NCBI GenBank assembly: GCA_947311455.1
Contig: CAMZKY010000259.1
Location: forward strand, 1 to 6,286
Direction: 5' to 3'
Length of the DNA stretch: 6,286 bases
Source: an uncultured Marinosulfonomonas sp.
GTDB taxonomy: Bacteria > Pseudomonadota > Alphaproteobacteria > Rhodobacterales > Rhodobacteraceae
The stretch's first letter is position 1, and each line of letters starts with the position of its first letter. Of the stretch, positions 1-5,784 are shown piece after piece. Both the position numbers and the translations under genes were made by a program. Below the pieces are notes generated by a model. That model was given only the letters and a program-made list of their open reading frames with translations. It did not search any database and had not been told where the DNA came from.

Positions 1-58
1 TATCGAAAGTCTTTTTCCGATAACGATTCCAGGATTCCGGAATATTAGATTCGTCCAT
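1..58 (-). CDS. Possible N-terminus of a divergent gene, product unknown (partial)
   Basis: An ATG on the minus strand (bases 58-56) opens a frame that runs off the left edge of the window. The 19 visible residues begin MDESNIPESW and continue with a basic stretch (NRYRKKTFD); they are polar and look protein-like. A purine-rich AGGTGG sits immediately before the ATG, which is too close for a normal ribosome binding site, so the start is not well supported. I do not recognise the protein and 19 residues cannot identify a family. If real, it would be transcribed away from argS and the two would share a divergent control region of about 128 bases. Alternatives are that this is plain intergenic DNA, or the 3' end of a plus-strand gene finishing at the TAG at 46-48. 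Confidence 0.28.
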   Translation of the reverse strand, partial: MDESNIPESWNRYRKKTFD

Positions 59-102
59 CCACCTATGCGCGCACCCCACTTCATAGGAATTTGCAGAAAA
101 TC

Positions 103-133
103 TGTGGAAAAGCGAAAATATACCGTGGAAAAG
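103..133 (-). promoter_or_regulatory. Two DnaA-box-like 9-mers two helical turns apart
   Basis: The 9-mer GTGGAAAAG occurs at 104-112 and again at 125-133, exactly 21 bases apart, so both copies face the same side of the helix. Read on the minus strand, 103-111 is TTTTCCACA, which fits the relaxed DnaA box TTWTNCACA; the second copy (124-132) is TTTTCCACG, with one mismatch at the last base. They lie directly upstream of the candidate argS -35 element. DnaA binding is an inference from sequence match only; two short purine-rich matches can occur by chance. Confidence 0.35.
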
Positions 134-161
134 TTGACCTTGCCGCCTGTCATGCTAAACC
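134..161 (+). promoter_or_regulatory. Candidate sigma-70-type promoter for argS
   Basis: TTGACC at 134-139 matches the -35 consensus at five of six positions. After a 16-base spacer, TAAACC at 156-161 is a poor -10 (three of six), but it is preceded by TG at 153-154 as in an extended -10. This would start transcription about 20 bases before the argS ATG and leave room for the ribosome binding site. A better -10 word, TATAAA at 170-175, is too far from this -35 and overlaps the ribosome binding site. Confidence 0.35.
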
Positions 162-172
162 GCGCGGGATAT

Positions 173-178
173 AAAGGA
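173..178 (+). promoter_or_regulatory. Ribosome binding site of argS
   Basis: AAAGGA lies 8 bases before the ATG at 187, good Shine-Dalgarno spacing, and supports that start. Confidence 0.65.
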
Positions 179-186
179 AAAGCCCA

Positions 187-1932
187 ATGAACCTGTTTAC
201 CGATATTCGCACTTTGGTGATTGAAAACCTGACCCTGCTGCAAGCCGAGGGCGTGCTGCCTGCTGGTCTGGATTTCAAAAACGTGGCGGTTGAACCGCCG
301 CGCGATCCCTTGCATGGGGATATGGCCACCAATGCGGCGATGGTGTTGGCAAAACCGGCCAAAATGAAACCGCGCGATATTGCCGAGGCGCTTGCAGGAA
401 AACTGGCCGCGGATGGGCGGATCGACAGTGCCGATGTGGCGGGGCCGGGTTTTTTGAATATGCGTCTGGCTGCCACGCTGTGGCAGGATGTGATTGCCAC
501 AGCCATTGCCCAAGGCCCTGATTTTGGCCGCTCCGATATGGGGCAGGGCCGCAAGGTGAATGTTGAATTTGTTTCGGCCAACCCCACCGGCCCCTTGCAT
601 GTGGGCCATACGCGCGGCGCGGTGTTTGGGGATGCGCTGGCCAGCCTGCTGGATTTTTCCGGCCATGAGGTGACCCGCGAATATGTGATCAACGATGGTG
701 GCAGCCAGATTGATACGCTCGCGCGCTCGGTCTATCTGCGCTATCTTGAGGCCCACGGCCAAGAGGTGTCTTTTCCCGAAGGGGTTTATCCGGGCGATTA
801 TCTGATCCCTGTGGGGCAGGCGCTTAAGGATAAGGTTGGCGATAAATATGTGGATCAGCCCGAGGATATCTGGCTGGAGGATCTGCGCAATTTCGGCACC
901 GATAAAATGATGGATCTGATCCGCGAAGACATGGCCGCGCTCGGGGTTAAGATGGATGTGTTTTTCTCGGAAAAATCCCTGTATGGCACCGGTAAAATCG
1001 AAGAATGTCTAAATACGCTAGACAAAAAAGGGCTTATTTATCAAGGCACTCTGCCGCCGCCTAAAGGTAAAGAATTAACCGATTGGGAGCCGCGCGAACA
1101 AACCTTGTTCCGCTCCACGTTGCATGGGGATGACGTGGATCGTCCGGTGAAAAAATCCGACGGCAGCTGGACATATTTCGCCCCCGATATCGCCTATCAT
1201 TACGACAAGGTGCTGCGCGACTATGACGAATTGATCGACGTGTTCGGCGCTGATCATGGCGGCTATGTCAAACGGATGAAGGCCGCGGTTTCGGCGCTTT
1301 CGGACGGCAAGGTGCCGCTGGATATCAAGCTGTGCCAACTGGTGCGCCTGTTCAAGGATGGTGAGCCGTTCAAAATGTCAAAGCGCGCCGGCACCTTTGT
1401 GATGCTGCGCGATCTGATTGATCTGGTCGGGGCCGATGTAACGCGGTTTGTGATGTTGACCCGCAAAAATGACGCGCCGCTGGATTTCGATTTTTCCAAG
1501 GCGCTTGAGCAATCCAAAGACAATCCGGTGTTCTATGTGCAATACGCCCATGCGCGGGTGCGTTCGGTGTTTCGCAAGGCCGAAGCAGCGGGGATTGCTG
1601 TGGATGATGCCACGCTGAAGGCCGCCGATCTAACCCTGATCAACCATGAGGCCGAGCTGACGGTGGCGAAAAAGCTGGCAGAATGGCCGCGTCTGGTGGA
1701 GATCGCCGCGCGCACCAATGAGCCGCACAGGATTGCATTCTACCTCTATGAATTGGCCGCAGATTTCCATGCGCTTTGGAACCGTGGCAATGATTTACCC
1801 GAACTTCGGTTCCTGCAAGAGGGCGATATTGCCACGTCACAGGCAAAAATTGCCCTGATTCGTTCAGTTTCCATTGTTATTTCCGCAGGATTGTCTATTC
1901 TAGGGGTAACACCGGCCGAAGAAATGCGCTGA
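187..1932 (+). CDS. argS: Arginyl-tRNA synthetase
   Basis: Cytoplasmic class I aminoacyl-tRNA synthetase that joins arginine to tRNA-Arg using ATP. At 581 residues it has the normal bacterial ArgRS length. Visible domain order: N-terminal Arg-tRNA-synthetase domain (about 1-90); Rossmann catalytic core opened by ANPTGPLHVGH (131-141), whose HVGH is the class I HIGH signature; the family motif GADHGGYVKRM (355-364 region); and the second class I signature KMSK at 396-399 within FKMSKRAGTF. The C-terminal DALR-type anticodon-binding helical domain starts near NPVFYVQYAHARVRS (446-460) and holds the conserved WNRG (531-534). The ATG at 187 is chosen because AAAGGA sits 8 bases upstream and the N-terminus matches the family. 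It is the first gene of the plus-strand cluster; 79 bases separate it from the preferred start of the SPOR gene, with no clear terminator between. No frameshift or missing motif. Confidence 0.97.
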   Translation: MNLFTDIRTLVIENLTLLQAEGVLPAGLDFKNVAVEPPRDPLHGDMATNAAMVLAKPAKMKPRDIAEALAGKLAADGRIDSADVAGPGFLNMRLAATLWQDVIATAIAQGPDFGRSDMGQGRKVNVEFVSANPTGPLHVGHTRGAVFGDALASLLDFSGHEVTREYVINDGGSQIDTLARSVYLRYLEAHGQEVSFPEGVYPGDYLIPVGQALKDKVGDKYVDQPEDIWLEDLRNFGTDKMMDLIREDMAALGVKMDVFFSEKSLYGTGKIEECLNTLDKKGLIYQGTLPPPKGKELTDWEPREQTLFRSTLHGDDVDRPVKKSDGSWTYFAPDIAYHYDKVLRDYDELIDVFGADHGGYVKRMKAAVSALSDGKVPLDIKLCQLVRLFKDGEPFKMSKRAGTFVMLRDLIDLVGADVTRFVMLTRKNDAPLDFDFSKALEQSKDNPVFYVQYAHARVRSVFRKAEAAGIAVDDATLKAADLTLINHEAELTVAKKLAEWPRLVEIAARTNEPHRIAFYLYELAADFHALWNRGNDLPELRFLQEGDIATSQAKIALIRSVSIVISAGLSILGVTPAEEMR

Positions 1933-2001
1933 CAACAAGCGCAAGACGCCGTGTTATGAGGTAGAAGCAGTGACCATGATCGCGACGGCGGTGGTGGCAG
2001 T

Positions 2002-2005
2002 AAGG
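2002..2005 (+). promoter_or_regulatory. Ribosome binding site that favours the 2012 start of the SPOR gene
   Basis: AAGG is 6 bases before the ATG at 2012. A rival site, GAGG at 1958-1961, lies 8 bases before a GTG at 1970 in the same frame, so the choice is not settled by spacing alone. The later start gives an N-terminus (MADIQFDDSF) like the MAD starts I recall for this family in Rhodobacteraceae. Confidence 0.5.
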
Positions 2006-2011
2006 CATGAT

Positions 2012-3097
2012 ATGGCAGATATTCAATTCGATGATTCCTTTGATTTAGGGCATTCCAGCCCTGCGCACGATTCATCTGGTAAGTTCGCGAAAATGGCAAA
2101 CACCACAGGTGCGGTGATTTCCGTCGCGTTGATCCTGGGGATTGGCGTTTGGGGGTATCGATTATTGGTGCGCGATGTGTCTGGCATTCCGGTGGTGCAA
2201 GCGATCAATGGGCCGATGCGGGTTCTTCCTAACGATCCTGGTGGCCAGCTTGCCACCCATCAAGGCCTATCGGTGAACCAGTTGCAAACCCAAGAACGTG
2301 TTCAAGGCGCTGTGCAATCTGTGCAGCTTGCACCCGAGCCAATCGGCGTTATTGAGTCTGACATCGCCGGAATCGGGAAACGAAACACCGTTAGCCCCGC
2401 AGATCAGGATATGAGTGGGGTGCAGCTTGTAACGTCGCGTGCGCCTTCTATTGTTGCGCCAACATTGCTTGGACGGGAAACCGGCACATCTGAAGAACCG
2501 GCCAACACGGCAACTGCGAAATTATCAACAAGCGAAGAAATCGCTGCCGCGCTTGCCCTTGCGGATCAAATAGCCTCTGGCGAGGCCCCTTTAAGTGATG
2601 TGCCCCCAGCGCCAAATCTGTCAGTGCCAAATACGGTGCCAAATGTGGTGCCAACCCCGTCAATTAAGATCGTTTCTGCCGATATAGCGGGCGTTGTGCG
2701 TTCACCTCGCCCCATGATGCGCCCCGCAAGCTTGGATACAACTGTATCTCGTCCGGTTTCCACGCAATCCACATCTTTGGAGGATGCATCGTCAACCACA
2801 TCTTCGAACATTGTTGTCGCATCGGTTGCACCAACTGACATTGCCGTTGGCACACGCTTGGCCCAATTAGGCGCATTCGATTCCCGCGCGATTGCCGAAA
2901 AGGAATGGCTGCGTCTTTCAGGGCGGTTTGGTGAATTTATGGACGGTAAAAAACGGGTGATTCAAAAGGCGGAAAGCGGCGGACGGTTATTTTATCGTTT
3001 GCGCGCATTCGGGTTTGAAGACCTATCCGAAGCACGCCGTTTTTGCGCGGCTTTGATGGCTGAACAAGCCGCCTGTATTCCGGTAAAAGTGCGCTAA
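2012..3097 (+). CDS. SPOR-domain membrane protein (probable cell division / peptidoglycan-binding)
   Basis: A 361-residue protein with bitopic inner-membrane design. Residues 1-30 are polar and presumably cytoplasmic; about 31-53 (TTGAVISVALILGIGVWGYR and on) form one transmembrane helix; 54-279 are a long Ser/Thr/Pro/Val-rich linker with little predicted fold, as expected for a periplasmic tether; 280-361 form a SPOR domain beginning GTRLAQLGAFDSRAIAEKEW, with the typical QLGAF strand and the closing EARRFCAALMAEQAACIPVKV. SPOR domains of other proteins bind glycan strands stripped of stem peptides at the septum; that role here is inferred. Its place between argS and nagZ fits a wall function. 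The same frame can start at GTG 1970, adding 14 residues (MTMIATAVVAVRHD); I prefer ATG 2012. The linker is poorly conserved in such proteins, so its exact sequence says little about function. Confidence 0.88.
   Translation: MADIQFDDSFDLGHSSPAHDSSGKFAKMANTTGAVISVALILGIGVWGYRLLVRDVSGIPVVQAINGPMRVLPNDPGGQLATHQGLSVNQLQTQERVQGAVQSVQLAPEPIGVIESDIAGIGKRNTVSPADQDMSGVQLVTSRAPSIVAPTLLGRETGTSEEPANTATAKLSTSEEIAAALALADQIASGEAPLSDVPPAPNLSVPNTVPNVVPTPSIKIVSADIAGVVRSPRPMMRPASLDTTVSRPVSTQSTSLEDASSTTSSNIVVASVAPTDIAVGTRLAQLGAFDSRAIAEKEWLRLSGRFGEFMDGKKRVIQKAESGGRLFYRLRAFGFEDLSEARRFCAALMAEQAACIPVKVR
2624..2659 (+). repeat. Three tandem 12-base units in the SPOR linker
   Basis: GTGCCAAATACG (2624-2635), GTGCCAAATGTG (2636-2647) and GTGCCAACCCCG (2648-2659) lie head to tail and in frame, encoding VPNT-VPNV-VPTP (residues 205-216). 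A degenerate related unit, GCGCCAAATCTG, sits at 2609-2620, separated by one codon. This looks like slippage-driven expansion of a disordered Pro/Val linker. Confidence 0.75.
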
Positions 3098-3100
3098 TTC

Positions 3101-4114
3101 ATGAATGTGGGGCAGGGTGCCTATATTTTTGGTTGCAACGGGCTTACCCTTAGCGCGGATGAAAAGGCGTTCTTTGCTGATGCAAACCCGTGGGGGTTTA
3201 TCGTTTTTGCCCGTAATATCGAAACGCCGGATCAACTGCGCCGTTTAACCGGCGATCTACGGGATGCGGTGGGGCGTGATGCGCCAATTCTAATTGATCA
3301 AGAAGGTGGGCGCGTTGAACGGATGACACAGCCGCATTGGCGGCATTGGTTGCCACCTTTGGATCAGGTTGCCAAAAATCCGCCAATGGCAGAACGCGGC
3401 ATGTATTTAAGGTACCGGATGATTGCGGATGAATTGCGCGCTGTCGGGATTGATGCCAATTGCGCACCGGTGGCCGATATTGCCCATGAAGCCACACATG
3501 CTGTGCTGAAAAATCGTTGCTATAGCCGTGATCCACAGCAGGTGGCGGGTATTTCACGCGCGGTGGCCAACGGCCTTTTGGCGGGTGGTGTCTTGCCAAT
3601 TGTAAAGCATATTCCGGGCCACGGGCGCGCCACAATCGATAGCCATCTGGAACTGCCTCATGTGGCCGCCAGCGTGGATGATCTGTGTAAATCCGATTTT
3701 GCCGTGATGAAATCTCTGGCTGATTTGCCAATCGGGATGAGCGCGCATATTGTCTATGAAAATATCGATCCCGAACGTCCGGCGACAACCTCGCCCAGGA
3801 TGACCGGAATCATTCGGGACGATATCGGATTTGGTGGTTTGTTGATGAGCGATGATATTTCCATGCAGGCCCTGAAGGGCGATTTGTCGGCCCGCTGCAC
3901 AAAATCGCTGTCGGCAGGTATAGATATGATTTTGCACTGCAATGGTGATCTTGATGAAATGCAGATCGTTGCGGATGTTTCGGGCGCGATGAATGATGCG
4001 GCGCAAGCGGGGGCTGATCATGCCATAGCACAGCGCACGGTGCCGGATGCGTTTGATATTGCTGCCTATGAGGCCGAATTGCTTCAGATTTTAAACGGCC
4101 ATGCCCATGGCTGA
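3101..4114 (+). CDS. nagZ: Beta-N-acetylhexosaminidase (family GH3, NagZ)
   Basis: Cytoplasmic glycoside hydrolase that removes N-acetylglucosamine from GlcNAc-anhydromuramyl-peptides during peptidoglycan recycling. The 337 residues form a single GH3 TIM barrel, with no signal peptide and no C-terminal extension, as in proteobacterial NagZ. Visible motifs: WGFIVFARN (31-39); LIDQEGGRVERM (64-75); VKHIPGHGRATIDSH (168-182), the NagZ loop whose Asp180/His182 pair corresponds to the catalytic Asp-His dyad; AHIVYENID (215-223); and LLMSDDISM (247-255), where Asp251 is the expected nucleophile. All key residues are present. The ATG lies only 3 bases after the SPOR stop and lacks a strong Shine-Dalgarno sequence, so its translation is probably coupled to the gene before it. 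Its end overlaps scpA by up to 14 bases. In some bacteria NagZ products induce AmpC beta-lactamase; nothing in this window shows such a circuit. Confidence 0.94.
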   Translation: MNVGQGAYIFGCNGLTLSADEKAFFADANPWGFIVFARNIETPDQLRRLTGDLRDAVGRDAPILIDQEGGRVERMTQPHWRHWLPPLDQVAKNPPMAERGMYLRYRMIADELRAVGIDANCAPVADIAHEATHAVLKNRCYSRDPQQVAGISRAVANGLLAGGVLPIVKHIPGHGRATIDSHLELPHVAASVDDLCKSDFAVMKSLADLPIGMSAHIVYENIDPERPATTSPRMTGIIRDDIGFGGLLMSDDISMQALKGDLSARCTKSLSAGIDMILHCNGDLDEMQIVADVSGAMNDAAQAGADHAIAQRTVPDAFDIAAYEAELLQILNGHAHG

Positions 4115-4907
4115 AGAAATATTTGAAGAAGGCCGCCCCATCGGGGTTGAGGAACGGTTGGCCAATGAGGCCTTGATCGTTGATGTTGATGGCTATGAAG
4201 GGCCGCTTGATCTTTTGTTGATGCTGTCACGCACCCAAAAGGTGGATTTACGCAAGATTTCCGTGTTGGCGTTGGCCGAACAATATTTGAAATTCATTGA
4301 CGGTGCCAAAGAGCTGCGGATTGAGCTTGCGGCTGATTATCTGGTGATGGCGGCGTGGCTTGCATTTTTGAAATCACGGCTGTTGTTGCCGCCTGATCCA
4401 TCCGAGGAAGGCCCGTCGGGTGAAGAACTGGCCGCGCATCTGGCGTTTCAGTTGGAACGCTTGCAAGCCATGCGCGACGCGGCTGCAAAATTGATGGCCC
4501 GCGATCAGATGGGGCGCGATTTCTTTAAACGCGGTGTGCCCGAAGATGTGCAACGGGTGCGCAAAGTAACGTATACCGCAAGCCTGCTGGATTTGATGCA
4601 GGCCTACGCGCGCACCAAAACCCGCGATGATTTTCGCCCGTTTGTTCTGGATCGCGATGCGATTATGACGTTGGAACAGGCGCTGGAACGGATGCGTGGT
4701 TTGATCGGCTATGCGGGCGATTGGACAAGCCTGGACAGCTATTTGCCCGAGGGCTGGGAAACTGATCCGGCCAAACGGCGCAGCGCCACGGCAGCCAATT
4801 TTTCAGCCACGCTTGAGCTGACCAAACTGGGGCGCATAGAAATCCGCCAAGGCGACGTATTCGCGCCGATACACATTCGCAAGAAAGACCAAAAAGATGA
4901 CGGATAA
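4101..4907 (+). CDS. scpA: Segregation and condensation protein A (kleisin subunit of SMC-ScpAB)
   Basis: Kleisin that bridges the heads of the SMC dimer and recruits ScpB, acting on the nucleoid in chromosome compaction and segregation. The 268 residues have the family layout. The N-terminal SMC-neck-binding part holds the hallmark DGYEGPLDLLLMLSRTQKVDL (30-50) followed by the helices ELAADYLVMAAWLAFLKSRL (75-94). A charged central region (about 100-200) carries the ScpB-binding segment. A C-terminal winged helix (about 232-260) shows ATLELTKLGRIEIRQGDVF and the ending PIHIR. Two in-frame ATGs, 4101 and 4107, compete; both lie inside the end of nagZ and neither has a clear ribosome binding site, so translational coupling is likely. 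The 4107 start (MAEEIFEEGR) would remove two residues and shorten the overlap to 8 bases. scpB overlaps its 3' end by 11 bases. Confidence 0.95.
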   Translation: MPMAEEIFEEGRPIGVEERLANEALIVDVDGYEGPLDLLLMLSRTQKVDLRKISVLALAEQYLKFIDGAKELRIELAADYLVMAAWLAFLKSRLLLPPDPSEEGPSGEELAAHLAFQLERLQAMRDAAAKLMARDQMGRDFFKRGVPEDVQRVRKVTYTASLLDLMQAYARTKTRDDFRPFVLDRDAIMTLEQALERMRGLIGYAGDWTSLDSYLPEGWETDPAKRRSATAANFSATLELTKLGRIEIRQGDVFAPIHIRKKDQKDDG

Positions 4908-5556
4908 CCAGATTGAACAAGAAGAAAGCCTGTTTGATGCGCCTCCGATTGGCGAACAGGAGCGCATGATCGAGGCGGTTCTATTTGCTTCTGCCGAACC
5001 GGTGACAATTAAGGAGCTGGAATCGCGTATGCCGCACGGCTGCGATGCTGCCGAAGCGATGGTCCATCTGCGCAAGCGATACGAGGGGCGCGGAGTGGCG
5101 ATTGTGCGGGTGGGCGATGCCTATGCGATCCGCACCGCGCCTGATCTCGGTTTTTTGATGCAAAAAGAAACCGTGGAAACGCGCAAGCTGTCTCGCGCGG
5201 CGATCGAAACCTTGGCGATTATCGCCTATCACCAGCCTGTTACACGGGCCGAGATTGAAGAAATACGTGGTGTCTCAGTAAGCCGTGGTACGGTGGATCA
5301 ACTGCTGGAAATGGAATGGATCCGGTTTGGACGCCGCCGTATGACACCGGGCCGCCCTGTTACATTTGTAGTGACGCAAGAGTTTCTTGATCATTTCGGG
5401 CTAGAAAATGCCCGTGATCTGCCGGGTTTGAAAGAACTGCGCTCCGCTGGATTGCTGGAAAGCCGCCCACCACCGGGCGCGATGCTGTCCCTCACCGGCG
5501 AGGATGACGAAGAGAACGAAGATGCACGCGGCCAAAGTGAAATGTTTGAGGAGTGA
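4897..5556 (+). CDS. scpB: Segregation and condensation protein B
   Basis: Partner of ScpA in the SMC condensin-like complex; ScpB dimers bind the ScpA centre and modulate SMC. The 219 residues contain two winged-helix domains: about 20-92 (GEQERMIEAVLFASAEPVTI) and about 97-188. The second carries the strongly conserved core LSRAAIETLAIIAYHQPVTR (98-117), RGVSVSRGTVDQLLE (124-138), the wing GRRRMTPGRPVTFVVT (145-160) and FLDHFGLENARDLPGLKEL (163-181). An acidic tail (GEDDEENEDA, 201-210) follows and is unlikely to be folded. The ATG at 4897 lies inside scpA, 11 bases before its end, with only a weak purine stretch upstream (GAAAG 4883-4887); coupled translation should help keep ScpA and ScpB balanced. 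The last two Glu codons also form the ribosome binding site of the next gene. Confidence 0.95.
   Translation: MTDNQIEQEESLFDAPPIGEQERMIEAVLFASAEPVTIKELESRMPHGCDAAEAMVHLRKRYEGRGVAIVRVGDAYAIRTAPDLGFLMQKETVETRKLSRAAIETLAIIAYHQPVTRAEIEEIRGVSVSRGTVDQLLEMEWIRFGRRRMTPGRPVTFVVTQEFLDHFGLENARDLPGLKELRSAGLLESRPPPGAMLSLTGEDDEENEDARGQSEMFEE
5548..5553 (+). promoter_or_regulatory. Ribosome binding site of the small gene after scpB
   Basis: GAGGAG, the best Shine-Dalgarno sequence in the window, sits in the last two sense codons of scpB, 7 bases before the ATG at 5561. It decides that start over an in-frame ATG at 5504 inside scpB. Confidence 0.75.
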
Positions 5557-5560
5557 ACGG

Positions 5561-5776
5561 ATGAATATCAACCAGATCATCAATATGATCATCCGCATGT
5601 TTATGCGCAAGGCAATCAACACCGGCATCAACAAAGGCATTGATATGGCCGCACGGCGCGGCAAAAAAGACCATGAAATGACGCCAGAGGATCACCAACA
5701 GGCGGCGCAGGCGAAAGAAACGGCGAAAAAGGCCCGCAAAGCGGCACAAATGGCACGTCGTTTGGGGCGGTTTTAG
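5561..5776 (+). CDS. Small basic protein of unknown function
   Basis: A 71-residue protein I cannot assign to a named family, though it resembles unnamed small proteins I recall beside scpB in Rhodobacteraceae. The first 30 residues are Ile/Met/Asn-rich (MNINQIINMIIRMFMRKAIN, then TGINKGIDMA) and could form an amphipathic helix; G22 and G26 make a GxxxG spacing. After a charged break with MTPED (40-44), residues 46-70 are an Ala/Lys/Arg-rich likely helix ending MARRLGRF. It has 7 Met and, by count, 16 Lys/Arg against 6 Asp/Glu, so about +10. It lacks a signal peptide and a full-length hydrophobic transmembrane segment. The start is set by GAGGAG 7 bases upstream, and the ATG follows the scpB stop by 4 bases, so it is almost certainly co-transcribed with scpAB. 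Membrane-surface, nucleic-acid or partner-protein binding are all possible; none is shown. Confidence 0.8.
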   Translation: MNINQIINMIIRMFMRKAINTGINKGIDMAARRGKKDHEMTPEDHQQAAQAKETAKKARKAAQMARRLGRF

Positions 5777-5784
5777 GGGGTAAA

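Noticed and set aside
170..175. TATAAA as a -10 box for argS.
   Set aside because: It overlaps the argS ribosome binding site; a start from it would give a leader too short to contain that site.
65..190. A 41-codon plus-strand frame (ATG 65 to TGA 188-190) overlapping the argS start as ATGA, with four Arg codons, resembling an arginine leader peptide.
   Set aside because: No ribosome binding site before the ATG, the candidate argS promoter lies inside it, the Arg codons are scattered, and no attenuator hairpins are visible.
3198..3788. Long minus-strand open frame of 196 codons opposite nagZ.
   Set aside because: It is a shadow of nagZ: the plus-strand frame has all GH3 motifs, while this translation has no recognisable domain or supported start.
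5575..5590. Inverted repeat GATCAT-CAAT-ATGATC at the start of the small gene.
   Set aside because: Only 6 bp and AT-rich; repeated Ile, Met and Asn codons account for it.
5726..5744. On the minus strand, CCGC-TTT-GCGG followed by a T5 run, as a dcd terminator.
   Set aside because: The stem is only 4 bp and the T-run is offset by three bases; Ala/Lys/Arg codons of the small gene explain the sequence.
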